This document shows positions 22,820 to 35,192 of a DNA stretch of 64,000 nucleotides, piece by piece. A model generated the notes under the pieces. That model was not told the DNA's origin, searched no databases, and saw only the letters and a program-made list of their open reading frames with translations. The stretch lies in assembly GCA_033439795.1 (NCBI GenBank), contig JAUTDP010000011.1:1178001-1242000 (forward strand), given 5' to 3'. Each line of letters begins with the position of its first letter. Position 1 is the first letter of the stretch. Made by a program: the position numbers and the translations under genes. The stretch comes from Sordaria brevicollis (taxonomy: Eukaryota; Ascomycota; Sordariomycetes; Sordariales; Sordariaceae).

Positions 22820-24082
22820 ATGGCGCCCGCTAACCTCCCCTCCATCTTCAATGCCACGAGCACCGATATTGAGCAGCTCCTTGCTGCTCAGTGCCACATC
22901 GGCTCCAAGAAGTGCGTTTTTTTGCGAAAACCTCAAAGACCTCGCCGGCGACAAATGGCGACCGTGAAAGACGAAAATGCTGACTTTGTGCGATTGCGAA
23001 TAGCCTCGGTGTTCACATGCAGCGTATGCACTCCTTCCTCCCTCTAAATACCCACATTTGTGGAAGAACCGACGACCTTTGCGATCGCATACGGAACAAA
23101 TGACCTAACCTGACTTGTCTACTACAGCTTACCTCTGGAAGACTCGCGCCGACGGTGTCAACATCTTGAACGTTGGCAAGACCTGGTATGTGGAGGATCG
23201 ATCGCAATCACGGGTGGACGGTGACCAGGTGGAGGAGGATGCTGCTTGGATACTTGGTCACCAGGACACCTCATACAAAGGCCACAATGGCTGACAGTGC
23301 TGGCTCACCACAGGGAGAAGATCGTCCTTGCTGCCCGCATCATCGCCGCTATCGACAACCCGTCCGATATCTGCGTTATCTCTGCCCGTCCCTACGGTCA
23401 GCGTGCCGTCCTGAAGTTCGCCGCCCACACCGGTGCCCAGGCCATCGCCGGTCGCTTCACCCCCGGTTCCTTCACCAACTACATCACCCGCTCTTTCAAG
23501 GAGCCCCGCCTCATCATCGTCACCGACCCCCGCACTGATGCCCAGGCCATCAAGGAGGCTTCCTACGTCAACATCCCCGTCATTGCCCTCTGCGATGCCG
23601 ACTCGCCCACCGAGTACGTCGATGTTGCCATCCCCACCAACAACAAGGGTCGCCACGCCATCGGCTGCGTCTGGTGGATGCTTGCCCGTGAGGTCCTCCG
23701 CCTCCGCGGTACCATCTACAACCGCGAGACCCCCTGGGACGTCATGGTCGATCTCTACTTCTGTACGTATTCTCCGGATCCCCCGTGAATGCCTTGCGGG
23801 ACAGCTTTTTCTAACCAACACAAAACAGACCGCGACCCCGAGGCTGAGGCCGAGGAGAAGGTTGAGGAGGAGAAGCTCCCCGGTGTTGAGGAGGAGGGTG
23901 TTGCCGCCATCGAGTCCGGCTTCCCCGCCACTGGTGACTGGGAGGCTGCCCCCGCTGGCTTCCCCGCCACCGGCGAGTGGTCTGATGCCGCTCCCGGTGC
24001 CGCTGCCCCCAACTGGGACGCTACTGCCCCTGCCACCACTGCTGACTGGTCCGCCACCGAGGCCAAGGAGGCCAGCTGGTAA
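22820..24082 (+). CDS. RPS0: 40S ribosomal protein S0 (uS2, laminin-receptor family)
   Basis: S0 is a cytosolic small-subunit protein needed for late 18S rRNA maturation. Exons 22820-22911, 23004-23023, 23128-23185, 23314-23762 and 23829-24082 give 290 aa. The second exon is only 20 nt (through VHMQ). Conserved uS2 segments are clear: [51 protein letters not shown], and [19 protein letters not shown] followed by the [17 protein letters not shown] helix. The acidic C terminus contains repeated Trp-containing units (GDWE, GEWS, PNWD, ADWS and final ASW), a hallmark of S0/RPSA tails. Coding bias is strong, as expected for high expression. Confidence 0.97.
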
Positions 24083-26551
24083 ACAGTTTTAATCGAAAAA
24101 ACACATTCGGTTTCTGGGTCAAAAACTGGCGTAATGGAGGCGTGATGGAGACTGGACTTGTGGCTTGAACCTCGCCCACCGATTTCCAACACGAATTGAC
24201 TGAATACCCCCCACCAACAATGGAATCTGGCTCTGGCTTCTTGCAAATTCGCTTTTATCCCCTGGCAATGGGTCAAACTTGACCGCACTAATGAGGGAAA
24301 GATACTCGATCTGGCTTGCCATCTACACTTGTATATGCTTGTCTGGGGAGAGGGAATGCCCTGTGGGGTCAAAAGGGGTGGACTTAATCGTTATCCCGCC
24401 CTTGCCAATGTGGATGCGATTTTGTGTGAAGTTTGGGGATCTTAAAACAGATGAGATTTGCTCCGAATGGACACGTCCTAACCCTACTGTGCTGTGCTTT
24501 CCCTTCTGTGATATAATGATGACTTGGTCCGTATTCCTCTTCCACTAAACTCCGATTATGTAATCATGCTATGACGAAGATCGACCAAGGTAAACAAAGC
24601 ATTCAGGGGCTGCGACTTTCTACCAGCATTCGCTCATGTTACTGTTTGGCCTTGAATGATGCATGCCAAACCGTTCAAAGTGTTGCTATTGTTATTTTCC
24701 CTCCTTTTTGCTTGCCTCACCCGCAGACCTCTTAGATGTTCATGTTCATCACAGCTTCGTCAACCAAGTGCTGGACATCGAATATGTTACCTCCAAACGA
24801 TCTTTGTGTGTGCGTTTGCTCTTACTTTGCCTTTTCGACCCGGCACTCATTCTCAAGTAAATCCATCCATCCATCACGTCGGTATCCGAGTGGCCTTTGC
24901 TTGGTACCTGGCATCATCTGGTGGATGAGTGTCACTAGTGCACTGTACGACATGACATGAAAGGGTCCAGGAATAAGTCAATCGCTCACGGCTCAGCTAC
25001 CAATCAACGCCCATCCACTAACAGTTATTTCATGGTGCTGTGATACACACAAGTAGCATGTAAACGGGTCACTACCGGGCTCATACGTAGATCTTCTTTT
25101 GTCCGTCCAAAGAAAGATAGCGTTACTTTGGTTGATCGGTTCTCCCGTTCGAATAATTGCCTTTGCGTCTTTTTCTCCTTGACTCCTTGTTAACTTTTCT
25201 CTTTTTCTTTCTACCTAGGCTCAAAAAAGCAAGGACATCTCTGAAAGACATTAAACTACTATGGTCGATCAGTCACTCAGTCTAATGGGGGTTCAGATTG
25301 CGTCCGAACTGGTCCTCGTAGTGACTTACGCATTGGGTCTGGGTCATATCCAAGAAGCATAGTACCATTTGGAAGACGTCTTAGGCTTCCACTTGCTTTT
25401 GAAAGTACAAACCCAACGGCTGAATATGTATTGTATGGGGCTGCAACCTGTTTCGTTGTTGTACGATGACCATTGACCGTGGTGAAGAGAATGTTTGTCA
25501 TTCAGACCGTACTTATGTACACATCAACCCTTGAAAGTTCGTTAGCGCGGTACTTATAGAAGCCTCTGTTGAAGTCTATAGGCTGAACCTACCGGAGTCT
25601 TGGAATAACAGCTTCTGGTTTGTTATTGCCCCTTGTAAATGGAGTCAAGTTTTTGGTGGTTGTGTGTGGGACACCAGCAACTGTCGGTCTTGGCTGGCCT
25701 TTACAATGGTTTAGACCAATGAGCAGCTTTAAGGCCCTTGTCTTTCCCTTGTCCTCTCCGTCATTAAAAATGGTGCAAGTCTGGCGCTAACAAACTTTCA
25801 AGCATTGATGTGTATTCACCCCCGGATATGGCTATTACAAGCGACGCGGCCATGTAAACACTTTCAGTAAATATTCCCCTTCTTGCTCAATGGATGCGAT
25901 CTCCTCACTGAGCTGACACTCTTTCTTTCCAGTTTCATAATCACTTTTCTCTTTTGTTTTGTCTTTTCTGGCTTTACTACCCAATACCAGGCTTCTTGTG
26001 TCGTCCTTATGAACCTACTACATGCTTTCATGGAGGTTTTTTTCTTCTTTTCTTTCGTGTGATAGGCGGGCGATCATTGATGTAAATTCTACATGTTGTT
26101 CATGGCCTGGCTAATAGATGCATTGGAAGTATCTTAGGATGTGTGTCAGCCCTTCCCAGGGTCATGTGTGTTTCTTTCTATCTTCCGGAAATTTGTAGCC
26201 TAAGAATCTAGTCCGTTATCCACCTTACTCGAAATGTGAACACACACAGCTAACGCGGAATCCTGTGCCAAACGGTGCCTGGGTAAAAGTAGTGTCTTAA
26301 TCTAAAAAAACATGGAAGACCGAGTGTCGCAGCTTGCAGGTTTTCAGGGGTCACGACATAGTCGTAGAGGTATTGAGGGTTGGCGACAAGGCCATAGTAA
26401 GGGGCAAGTGAAAGACTCCGGAGGCACGGCAAATAGTATTGGAGTGTTGCGACGATAAGTTACAATCATAGACATGGCAGAAGACTGACGCCAGAAAGAA
26501 AATAAGTTGACGAACATGTTTGAAAGGGATGGGTTTCAAAAATGACATAGA

Positions 26552-26632
<81 letters not shown>

Positions 26633-27881
26633 TTGGAAAAACGCAAGACACAAACACGATTCGAACACACCGGGACTACCTTCCGCGTTTCCCCAACACG
26701 TCCAAGAAGATCACAAAAAAGGAGAAAAAACGCCGGGAGAAAAAAAGAAGTACCAACAACCACTCGTCCGAATGGAACGCCCCAAGCTACCATCGCAACA
26801 CCCGTTTTTTCTTTCTTCTTTTTTTTTTTTTTTGTGCTGGGGTGATTACCTTCTTCTGTCGCTGCAGATACTAACAGATCCCACCTGTGCAAAGCACTTA
26901 AGGTAGGACGCGGTCTACGGTGATGGAGCTGCTCTTTGGGCTACTTGAATGTACATCACTACTCGTTCCCGAACCGACAGGTAACTTTTTTATTTGTTGC
27001 TTGGTTTTGGTTTTTGAGTGCTGCGACGGTGACCGTTGCGCCACACTCGACCGAGCGGTTGTTGGTGAAAGAAGGTGCCAGTTGGGTCCCTTATAAACCC
27101 GTTAGGCGTTGGGTAGGGACGGGAGGTAGGGTCTGGACTGGCCGGGCTGGGGGCCGTGTTGGTGCTGGTCTGCCTGCCGTGGGATGACATGAGATGGGAT
27201 GGAAGGAAGGAACGAGATGTGGCCGAAGGGTCGAGGCAGGTGCAGGAAATTTTGGGTCGTTCCTGCGTGCATGCAGATTGTGGTGCAGATCGGGGAGGAT
27301 GGGAAGAGAATGATGGTGCCCTGCGGACTCTTCTACTGGTAATCCCACCTGATAAAGCCATTACAAAGTCAATATACCAATGGAAGGAAAGCGGGAGCAC
27401 GGCACACTGGCCTCCAGCTGGTTCTAGGGGAACTGAAGCAGGTTGGTGACAATCTGCAGGCGCGAGAACTCGAGAAGAGGCGAGCACCTTACACCCCAGG
27501 TCTTCTCGTGCTCCTCGATCAGTACCTAGTGTGGTCTCGATCATTCAAGCAATCCCCGTACTTCGAATATCTCTTGGATATGAACCTCTTCATTTCAATT
27601 CCAGTCCCTCTCACGCACACTAATGCTTGTCTCTTCATGGCGGTTTCCCTTCGTTGCCCGAATCATCAACATCATCCTGGTCGGACACTGGTGTGCACAT
27701 ACAGCCATCGAGCCACTTCCACCACTTGAGCAACAATGGCGTTTCCATGAGAGACATGCACATATAAATGCAGCTTGGGTATGTGAATCCTTTCGTCCTG
27801 TGGCTACTTAAACTCTCACGCATGTCAATCTCTCACCAGGTCACCAAACCCTTCAACCTCCTGGCACGCAGGGAAATCAGA
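24083..27881. other. Gene-poor 3.8-kb region
   Basis: There are no supported genes. It contains the S0 3' flank, AT-rich sequence with many T/C runs between 25.1 and 26.3 kb, a 76-bp poly(A) run (separate entry), and a short T run near 26819-26833. Open frames are short and overlapping. Confidence 0.5.
26555..26630. repeat. 76-bp poly(A) homopolymer
   Basis: An uninterrupted run of 76 A residues lies in otherwise unique sequence. It could be the tail of an old retroposed transcript or a slippage-expanded tract. Its exact length is the kind of value that assemblies get wrong. No clear target-site duplication is seen on either side. Confidence 0.9.
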
Positions 27882-28957
27882 ATGGCCGATTCGCAAGACA
27901 ACAGGAAGAGGAAGACCTTGAAGGGATGTCGCGGTCCTGCGCCAAAAAAGAGAAGGCGTGTCGATGGTGGGAAGAAGGACCAATCCTCTGCGGTTTCTTC
28001 CAAGATATCACCGAGATCAAAAACAAGTACAGGTGCTACACTTGCTAAACTTCCTTATGAGATTGTCCACATGGTGAGTCAAGAATTTCTTGGTCGGTGA
28101 CATTGCACATGCCACTAGATCCGGGGATTCTAACATATTCCTGATTTGCACCAGATTGTCTCTGAACTCTGGGCCATCCTCCCACCGCACGACCATTTGC
28201 CCTGTTTAGAGTCCTACTCCGGATCCTTCTGTCCGGCCTGGGGCTGCATCGAGCGTCCGTCTGATCGGCCTAAACAGTTTGCGAATAACGGCTGGTAGGA
28301 ACGATGCAACTCCCCTTTTACGTTGCGTAGCGATTTCGGACAATCGCTTGACGCTTCAATCTCTTCATTTCGACGATCTATTTGAGCAGAGAGTCCGTTA
28401 CCCCAATGCGCTGTTACGTTGCAACGATTTACTTAAGCAATGCGACCCCTTCCCAGACGGAAGAGAACCGTTGCACCAACCTGTGGTCATAAACGGTGTA
28501 TTGGTGCCCCTGAAGTGCGGCTTACCAGAAGCTCTTGTCGCTATTTTCTCACGATGTCCTAAACTCGAAAGTCTTGCAATAACCGGCATGCATCTACAGG
28601 AAGGCAAACTCTAGTTACATAAAGACAACGAGGGCCTCAAGACGTTGGCCGTTATAGGGGATATTCATCCAAACAGGGCAGTCGCAAACACGACAATCGA
28701 CACCATCAAAGCGCTAATTCCGAAAAAGAAAAGGATGGCGTTGGTATTAGATCGGCATACCAGACACGGCGCGAGACACCCTGACTCTTATGGTAGGTCC
28801 TGGTTAGCAGCTTGCCTTAAAGCTATCCGCTCTGCTTGCGTTGGACGCAGAGATAAAGGAAACATTGACTAAAGAGGCTGACCTTAAAATCAAAATTCAT
28901 AATAGTGCGGAGAGTAACGGAGGCGGTCGACGTCGACATAAAATGGAAGGAGATTAA
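27882..28957 (+). pseudogene. Decayed F-box/LRR-like gene, paralogue of 29811-31822
   Basis: The reading frame begins with a basic segment (KKRRRV) and an F-box-like start (LAKLPYEIVHM), then an 81-nt intron (28074-28154) at exactly the same place as in the neighbouring intact paralogue. Exon 2 starts IVSELWAILPP and then loses its frame near 28250. A second frame continues from about 28252 (RITAGRNDATPLLRC) through a leucine-rich-repeat-like stretch (CPKLESLAITGMHL), and is cut by TAG at 28612-28614. The same frame resumes (LKTLAVIGDIHPN) and shifts again near 28810 before a TAA at 28955-28957. With one nonsense codon, two frameshifts and a shortened middle, it is very probably non-functional. 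Confidence 0.65.
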
Positions 28958-29810
28958 TAGACGCGGCTTCGAACGCATTGTGCATATGTTGGATTGACAG
29001 CATAAACTTGTCACACAAAGTCGCTCGGTCTAGGTGAGTCAGGAAGCTTGTATAGTATTCCGGCCACAAAAGAGAAACGGAAAAAAAGAAATGTGGAAGT
29101 GGTAATTGGTGTATGTGTCAGGTTATCGTTCAAGATTAATTTTGCTAACTAGCTTGAGGACTGAAGTTAGTTGTCTCTATCCTAGAAAGAGGACAGACAC
29201 GTTCTGTTCATATCTCGACTATTCACCAGCACCAGTGACCATGGAACAAGTCTTTGCTGATTCTTGGACAACTTCCTTGGCGGATATGGGCCATGATTGC
29301 TTGACGACAGAAAGCCAATGGTTCAAGAACGAAAGATCAAACAGTGGTGCTTAATTTACAATCCGTTTTGATAGAACATTTAGTCTTTTAGTCTGGACAT
29401 GAAAGGGGAGAAAAAACATTCCTTAGTTTTGATTTCCTTGTAGAACTGGCCCACTCCACTAGCTTCTATTCCATACACGTTCTATCTCTACGCCACAGTA
29501 CTGATGAGGACTTCTTGCTTCCATAGATGCTAAATTTTAGATATGAATAACAATCCACCTCGTCATTAACAGCATTCCCATCATGTCTGCCAGTCCTTGA
29601 GCTAGTTCTAGTGCCTTCGGGCGGCAAGAACCTAACTCACATTAAACATCTGGCAGGTTTCAACTTAATATCCAGTTAACTACCCATCCGCCTCACTCAC
29701 TTCGTTTGTCCCGCTATACCCTGGCCTCACGACCGGCTATCAACCAACTTTTCAAGATATCACTGACCCGTCATTTCCACCTAGGCAAACCAGGAACATC
29801 ACGCCGCATC
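28958..29810. other. Spacer between the two F-box-like copies
   Basis: No gene is supported. Small frames here have no domain. The sequence directly before 29811 is open in frame but lacks an earlier ATG. Confidence 0.45.
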
Positions 29811-31822
29811 ATGTCTCCAATAAACGAGAACCAGATTTCCAAGAAACGGAAGAAAAACAAGTACCCCATGCTTGGACCCAGAAGGAAAAGGAGAAGACAG
29901 TCTATCAAGCCACAACACCCGGAACTACCAGACCCAATACCATTGGAACCAGAAGCACCAGTCGCATGTGAGACAGAACCGCCAAAGCCTCAACATCAAC
30001 ATACGGCATGGGAAAGACACTCACCACGACCACATCATACATCTCATGAACCAACCTCGTCACAGCAAGAAGACGACCCAACAGAGAGTCTCCTCGCGCT
30101 GTTCACACAATGGACACTTGAACCCGAGTCCGATCCGGAACCCGAACCCGAGCCGGAACACACGCCGGAACCAATGGAGCTGGATCTACTTCCAAGGATC
30201 GTCTATCCTCCTCCTCGCCCTTGCCCTCCTTCTCGGTATCCTCCCCCTCCGTCCCGGACTCAAATTCCACCTGACTATTCAAAGGGCGGGAAATTGACGC
30301 TGGATAAGATGCCTTATGATATCCTTTACTTGGTTAGTTCCCACCCTGCGCTTTTGATGATGTCCCTCTTGTTCTCTGTTCTCCCCTTTGTTCTTGCTGT
30401 TTTTCGTACTTGAAGTTTGTGTTGGTGTCCTTTTTGGGCGCGCTCTTGTCATGTTGCTCTCACATACCAGGGGCAGGGACATGTCACGCTAATTCCTCAT
30501 CCGCACTACAAACACAGATAATCCAAGAGCTCTGCAAGCCCATCGCCCCCTTCTTAGGGTCCACCATAATCCCAGACTGGATGCAGGGCCATGAATATAG
30601 TCGTGCCATGGGGGGCACTCGAGGGGTTTATTTGTGGAAGTATGGTAAGGGGGGAGCACCACCGCCTGACGTCCCTCGTCGGGGGTCTCAGTCTTGGAAA
30701 AAATGGCAAGAAGCACAAGAAGACGATTTCCATCTGGCAGTCCAACAACTCTGCCGAATGCCTTCTGTTTGTAGGGCCTTTTATGAGCCGGCGACGGCAC
30801 TAATCCACGGATTGCTACCCCTCAAGTTCAGTGACTGGCGGAGCTGGCAGAGGCTCGAAGAGCGTGGGAATTTGCCAATGGACCGTGGGTTACTGAAGCA
30901 AATACAACGACTCCATATTGACATCAACCTTGTGCTTCAGAAGTTCTTTGATCTACGCATCAAAAACCCCCGTCCTATTTCGCGTCATACTTTGCGTCAT
31001 CTCGATGATTCGCGCAGAGGCATCCTGATCTTCATCGGTATGTTCCCGCCTTTACTCCCGAATCTGCGTGGATTGAGAGAGATCGAAATCGGCATCAGTG
31101 GTGAGCGTTACTACCCGTACGAGTCAACTTGTGAGACGGAGGGACAAGTTTTCGAGAGCTTGAATAAAGTGCTTACGAGTCGGCTGGATAATTTAACGAC
31201 TCTTAGGCTGAAAGCCTGTGCATCTGTCATGCCTTCACTTTTACGGAGGGCGTCCTTCAATGCTTACCTCTACGAAAATATCAAATCGTGTTACTTGGCG
31301 CTATCGGACGACCCTCAACATCCACCTTTCAGTCATGAAAACAATCCAACAGATGCCATCAATGCGTTTGTCAGATTGTGTCAAAAATTGGAGAACTTGA
31401 CACTTCCTTATCTTAGTAAGGATCTCCGACTCCATCCGAATAATGCGGGTTTGAGAGAATTGGTTGCTTTCGAATGGCCTGCGCATCAAGACAAATCGTG
31501 TCTTGTGGGTTTGTATCTTAATCTCTTCCCAATGCTCATGTCAGAAAGGACCGCTCGGATAGAATTGTGGAATAAAGACAGCGCATGTAAGTTGTTGAGA
31601 ACTCCTTCAATCCTTCAGACAAACGCCGCAGCCTCAATGTCCCGCCGTCCCATGAGGCTTTTGGTTATGTCATGAAGAGAGCTAGCTAACGGATAACCTC
31701 ACGCATCAGTCCATGAGGAAATCTGGCATGCCGAACTGGCCAAAAGATTGGGATACGAAATCAACGTGATAAAATCATGGGACGCGCCAGGGACAGTAGG
31801 AGCAGTACTAAAGAAGAGATGA
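29811..31822 (+). CDS. F-box-like/leucine-rich protein, hypothetical
   Basis: Exons 29811-30332, 30518-31586 and 31710-31822 join in frame to 567 aa. Residues 1-165 are low-complexity: a Lys/Arg cluster (KKRKKNK, RRKRRRQ), then Pro/Glu repeats including a run of acidic-proline pairs, then Pro/Arg. Next comes LTLDKMPYDILYLIIQELCKPI, which fits the start of an F-box (L-x-x-LP-x-[DE]-I-L-x-x-I). The first intron splits it exactly as in the decayed copy upstream. The rest is irregularly leucine-rich (LPNLRGLREIEI, LDNLTTLRLKA, CQKLENLTLPYL), as in fungal F-box proteins whose C-terminal part recruits substrates to SCF ubiquitin ligase. The F-box match is weak, so the function is an inference. Lineage-specific turnover is suggested by the pseudogene neighbour. 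Confidence 0.62.
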
Positions 31823-34088
31823 GTCTAGACTTCCTAAAGAAGTTATACGGGTATAAATCGTTAGGAAGCAGCGATTGCGTCCCATTGTTTGGTCCAGCGA
31901 AAGCACCAGGTATCTGATTAGACCCGTCCTTTCGGTGACGATGGATGATGTAAATTCCCGTCTTATGTTGAAAACGCCTCGGTAATCTGTTGGTACTGTC
32001 AGGACTGTTAGATTGCAAGCATAACCCGCTCAGCCTTCCCATAATACGCCGGTGCCCCCGGAAATCCCTTATATACAGAGTGACAGCATGAAGGGCCAAG
32101 ACCCTCCAGATTTGCCAAGTGGTGGATTGGTTCAGGTTTGAAGTGGTTTCGAGGCTAGAACAATGCAGTAGTACCCAAACATTGGTCTGATGACTCTGGC
32201 CGACCTGATGCGAGGACCTTGCATAATATCGAGGACGAGACGAGTGGTATCGTGAAGGGGCAGTGTTCCTGCAAGGGGCATATTGGCGTGTCGTGCTGTT
32301 TTCCACGATGACTTAAACGGTATCTGGAGCCATTCCCGTGACGTTCGATATATGTACCAGGGGTAGACATAGCATGAGGTCTCGGTGACGGATTGGGGTG
32401 AACAGCCACAGGAAGTCTTGGCTTGTGGACGTCTAGAAGAAAGCGGGTAAACTTCCATGCATATGAGTGGTCCAATGTTGATTCGCCCGCAGTGGCTGAT
32501 GTTTTGTTAGCCGATCATTTCTCTACCGCCCGATGGCAATGGGAAGATTGAGGCATACAGAGAGGCTGTTTCTTTGTCGAGTGTCTGTGTCTCGTACATA
32601 GGGGTGTATCGAGAATCATAAATGCCAAGAGATCAGGCTGCCGGCCAGGACTGATGATACTTGTGTCGGTCGTCGGCTAGCGGGTTAAATGTGTAAGAAG
32701 GTGGTATTATGGGCGTAAAAGCCAACGGAATTTGTGGCTATGTCGGGTCATACGGGGTGTTGGTGATCTGACGAAAGGTTCGATTGGGTTGACCCCAAAG
32801 TCAAGTCGGATTTAAGAGGTTCTTGGCGTCGGTTGGCCGTGCCGTCTCATCTGTGAGCCTCGACATATTTCCGGGCCGTGACGAGTGGATCACTGGGTTG
32901 GTATTCACGTTAGCAGCATGTAGCGAAGAATGAAGAGATAGTCAGAGGGAGAGGTGACAAGATACAGAGTAGTCAGTAACTGGGAAGTTACTTGGGTGTT
33001 CTGTTGATGTTATCTCAAGAATCATGGTCGTTGTACAACGGGACCGGGAATAACGAGCCTTTGCCCCCGCCTTTGCCAGATCAGAGCCGTTCGATGTTCG
33101 ATGCTCGATAACTGACCGGGAAAGGCCATCGTGAAAAGACGGTTTGATGCGAGGTGCGATGCGTCATAGGACCTGGATGTCCAATAACGTTGTCAAGGGT
33201 AAGGTAGTGGTTGGTGGCGTGCCAGCAGACCCCGATATCAAAGATTCCTACACAGTGCAGGCAATGTAAGGCTGTCAGGTCGGTTGATCGGATACCGGCA
33301 ACTGAATTCGAAGTTTTTGCGGTGCTCCCGCTGTTGACTGGACCTGTCGGATCCCATGATGACTCTCAAGGTGTTGATGAGGCTGTGCATTTAAGGAGGC
33401 AATTGTTTATCTGTAAGACATTTTGGAAGATTGCGGTTTTCTGTCGGATTCAGAGATTGTGTCTGGAGAGGCAGTTACTGAAGTTGAATGCGTTGCATGG
33501 TCGGCGTGATGGAGATGATAATGCAAGTGTCACCTCCAGAGTGGAAGTTGAAAAGGGAAAGAAACCGAAAGCATCGCAGTTGGAGAAGAGAGAGTGATGA
33601 CGGATGGGACCGAATGTCCAGGGTTCGTGAGGGGAAATGGCCCCACAGTGCGACACTAACAGCATTCACTGATCCCCAAATCGACCGCTAAAAGTTGCAC
33701 CTTGCAGCACAACTCCAGCGCCATCCCCAAACTGGCTTCGCCCCTGGTCCCGCTTCCCTCCCCCAACGACCCTTGTCGCTAACAACCCTTTTAGGAAATG
33801 TTATCACTTACACGACAGGAACCTCACCTGGGCACACCACACCACCTTCTTTCCCTCTCTACCTACGGACCGGACATGCGCACTGCCCTCCTGTATCCGG
33901 CCCAATTGCAAGAGGTACCTGGACCCAAGAATGCTTAAAAGGTCACTGCCCCCTCTCCCTTGGAATCTCCTTCTGGATTTCCAGCATTCCATCCACCCAC
34001 TCACGTTTATATGGCTAACCCTCAGTCATCCAACCAAGTTCAACCATCATCACAATAACACCAACCATCACCTCGCCAATCATCAACC
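31823..34088. other. Gene-poor 2.3-kb region
   Basis: No supported gene. Frames on the minus strand at 31761-32475 and on the plus strand at 33211-33597 lack domains and splice continuity. The last 250 bp, CA- and C-rich, look like the 5' UTR/promoter of the stomatin-like gene. Confidence 0.5.
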
Positions 34089-35192
34089 ATGAGCTCCGTA
34101 TCGACCGACGCAGCACCCCTCAAGGGCAAGAGCCCCGTTCTCCTTGATGACGACCACGAGCACACCACCAGCGGCAACGGCGGCTTCCGTCCCCAAGCTC
34201 CCATGACGGTCCAGCCTCCCAAGGCCGAAGACCTGCAAAAGTCGTACGCCAGCATCGTCACCCAGGACGCCGACCCCAAGGACTGGTACGGCTACATGAT
34301 CAACGGCCTGGGCGCCATCATCGGCACTATCGGCGCCATCCCGTGCTGCGTCATGTGCCCCAACCCTTACAAGACGGTCGAGCAGGGCAACGTCGGACTC
34401 GTCACCAAGTTCGGCAAGTTCTACAAGGCCGTCGACCCGGGCCTCGTGCGCGTCAACCCGCTCGTCGAGAAGTTGATCCAGGTCGACGTCAAGATCCAGA
34501 TCGTCGAGGTGCCCAAGCAGGTCTGCATGACCAAAGACAACGTGACGGTTCAGTTGACCTCGGTTATTTACTACCACATCATCAGCCCTCACAAGGCCGC
34601 CTTTGGTATTACCAACGTCAAGCAGGCCCTGATCGAGCGCACCCAGACCACGCTGCGCCATGTTATTGGTGCCCGCGTGCTGCAGGACGTGATTGAGCGT
34701 CGCGAGGAGATTGCCCAGTCGATCGGGGAGATCATCGAGGACGTTGCGGCCGAGTGGGGTGTTGCTGTCGAGAGCATGCTCATCAAGGACATCATCTTCT
34801 CCCACGAGCTGCAGGATTCGCTCTCCATGGCCGCCCAGAGCAAGCGTATCGGAGAGAGCAAGATCATCGCCGCCAAGGCCGAGGTCGAGGCCGCCAAGCT
34901 GATGAGGCAGGCCGCTGATATCTTGAGCTCTGCTCCCGCTATGCAGATCCGTTACCTCGAGGCTATGCAGGCCATGGCCAAGTCGGCCAACAGCAAGGTC
35001 ATCTTCTTGCCGGCCACGAACCAGACGATGCCTAGTCAGGCGCAGTTCAATGCCTCGTTGGATGCCCCGGGATCCTTTAAGCAGGGAGAGGGAAGCGGTG
35101 CGAAGAATGACAATACCGGCTTCCACGACTTTGGCGGTTCCGATGGAGGATTCCAGCAGGCCATCAACGCGCACATTGTTGAGAACATCTAA
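34089..35192 (+). CDS. Stomatin/SPFH-domain membrane protein
   Basis: This is an intronless 367-aa protein. After a polar N terminus (1-65) there is a hydrophobic stretch (about 68-90, GAIIGTIGAIPCCVMC) that should form the stomatin-type membrane hairpin; its Cys residues are possible palmitoylation sites. The SPFH/PHB domain follows (about 95-275), with KTVEQGNVGLVTKFGKFYK, VDVKIQIVEVPKQVCMTKDN, QTTLRHVIGARVLQDVI and ESMLIKDIIFSHELQDSL. The next helix, QSKRIGESKIIAAKAEVEAAKLM, is the oligomerising coiled coil. Stomatins form rings that organise membrane microdomains and modulate channels. Whether this one works at the plasma membrane or an organelle cannot be told. It is not a prohibitin or a mitochondrial SLP-2 type, judging by the N-terminal hairpin and CPNPY segment. 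Confidence 0.92.
   Translation: MSSVSTDAAPLKGKSPVLLDDDHEHTTSGNGGFRPQAPMTVQPPKAEDLQKSYASIVTQDADPKDWYGYMINGLGAIIGTIGAIPCCVMCPNPYKTVEQGNVGLVTKFGKFYKAVDPGLVRVNPLVEKLIQVDVKIQIVEVPKQVCMTKDNVTVQLTSVIYYHIISPHKAAFGITNVKQALIERTQTTLRHVIGARVLQDVIERREEIAQSIGEIIEDVAAEWGVAVESMLIKDIIFSHELQDSLSMAAQSKRIGESKIIAAKAEVEAAKLMRQAADILSSAPAMQIRYLEAMQAMAKSANSKVIFLPATNQTMPSQAQFNASLDAPGSFKQGEGSGAKNDNTGFHDFGGSDGGFQQAINAHIVENI

Noticed and set aside
26640..26700. tRNA-like T-loop (GTTCGAATC on the minus strand) next to the poly(A) run
   Set aside because: The five-base T stem pairs only through one C-G and four G-U pairs, and no acceptor or anticodon stem can be formed.
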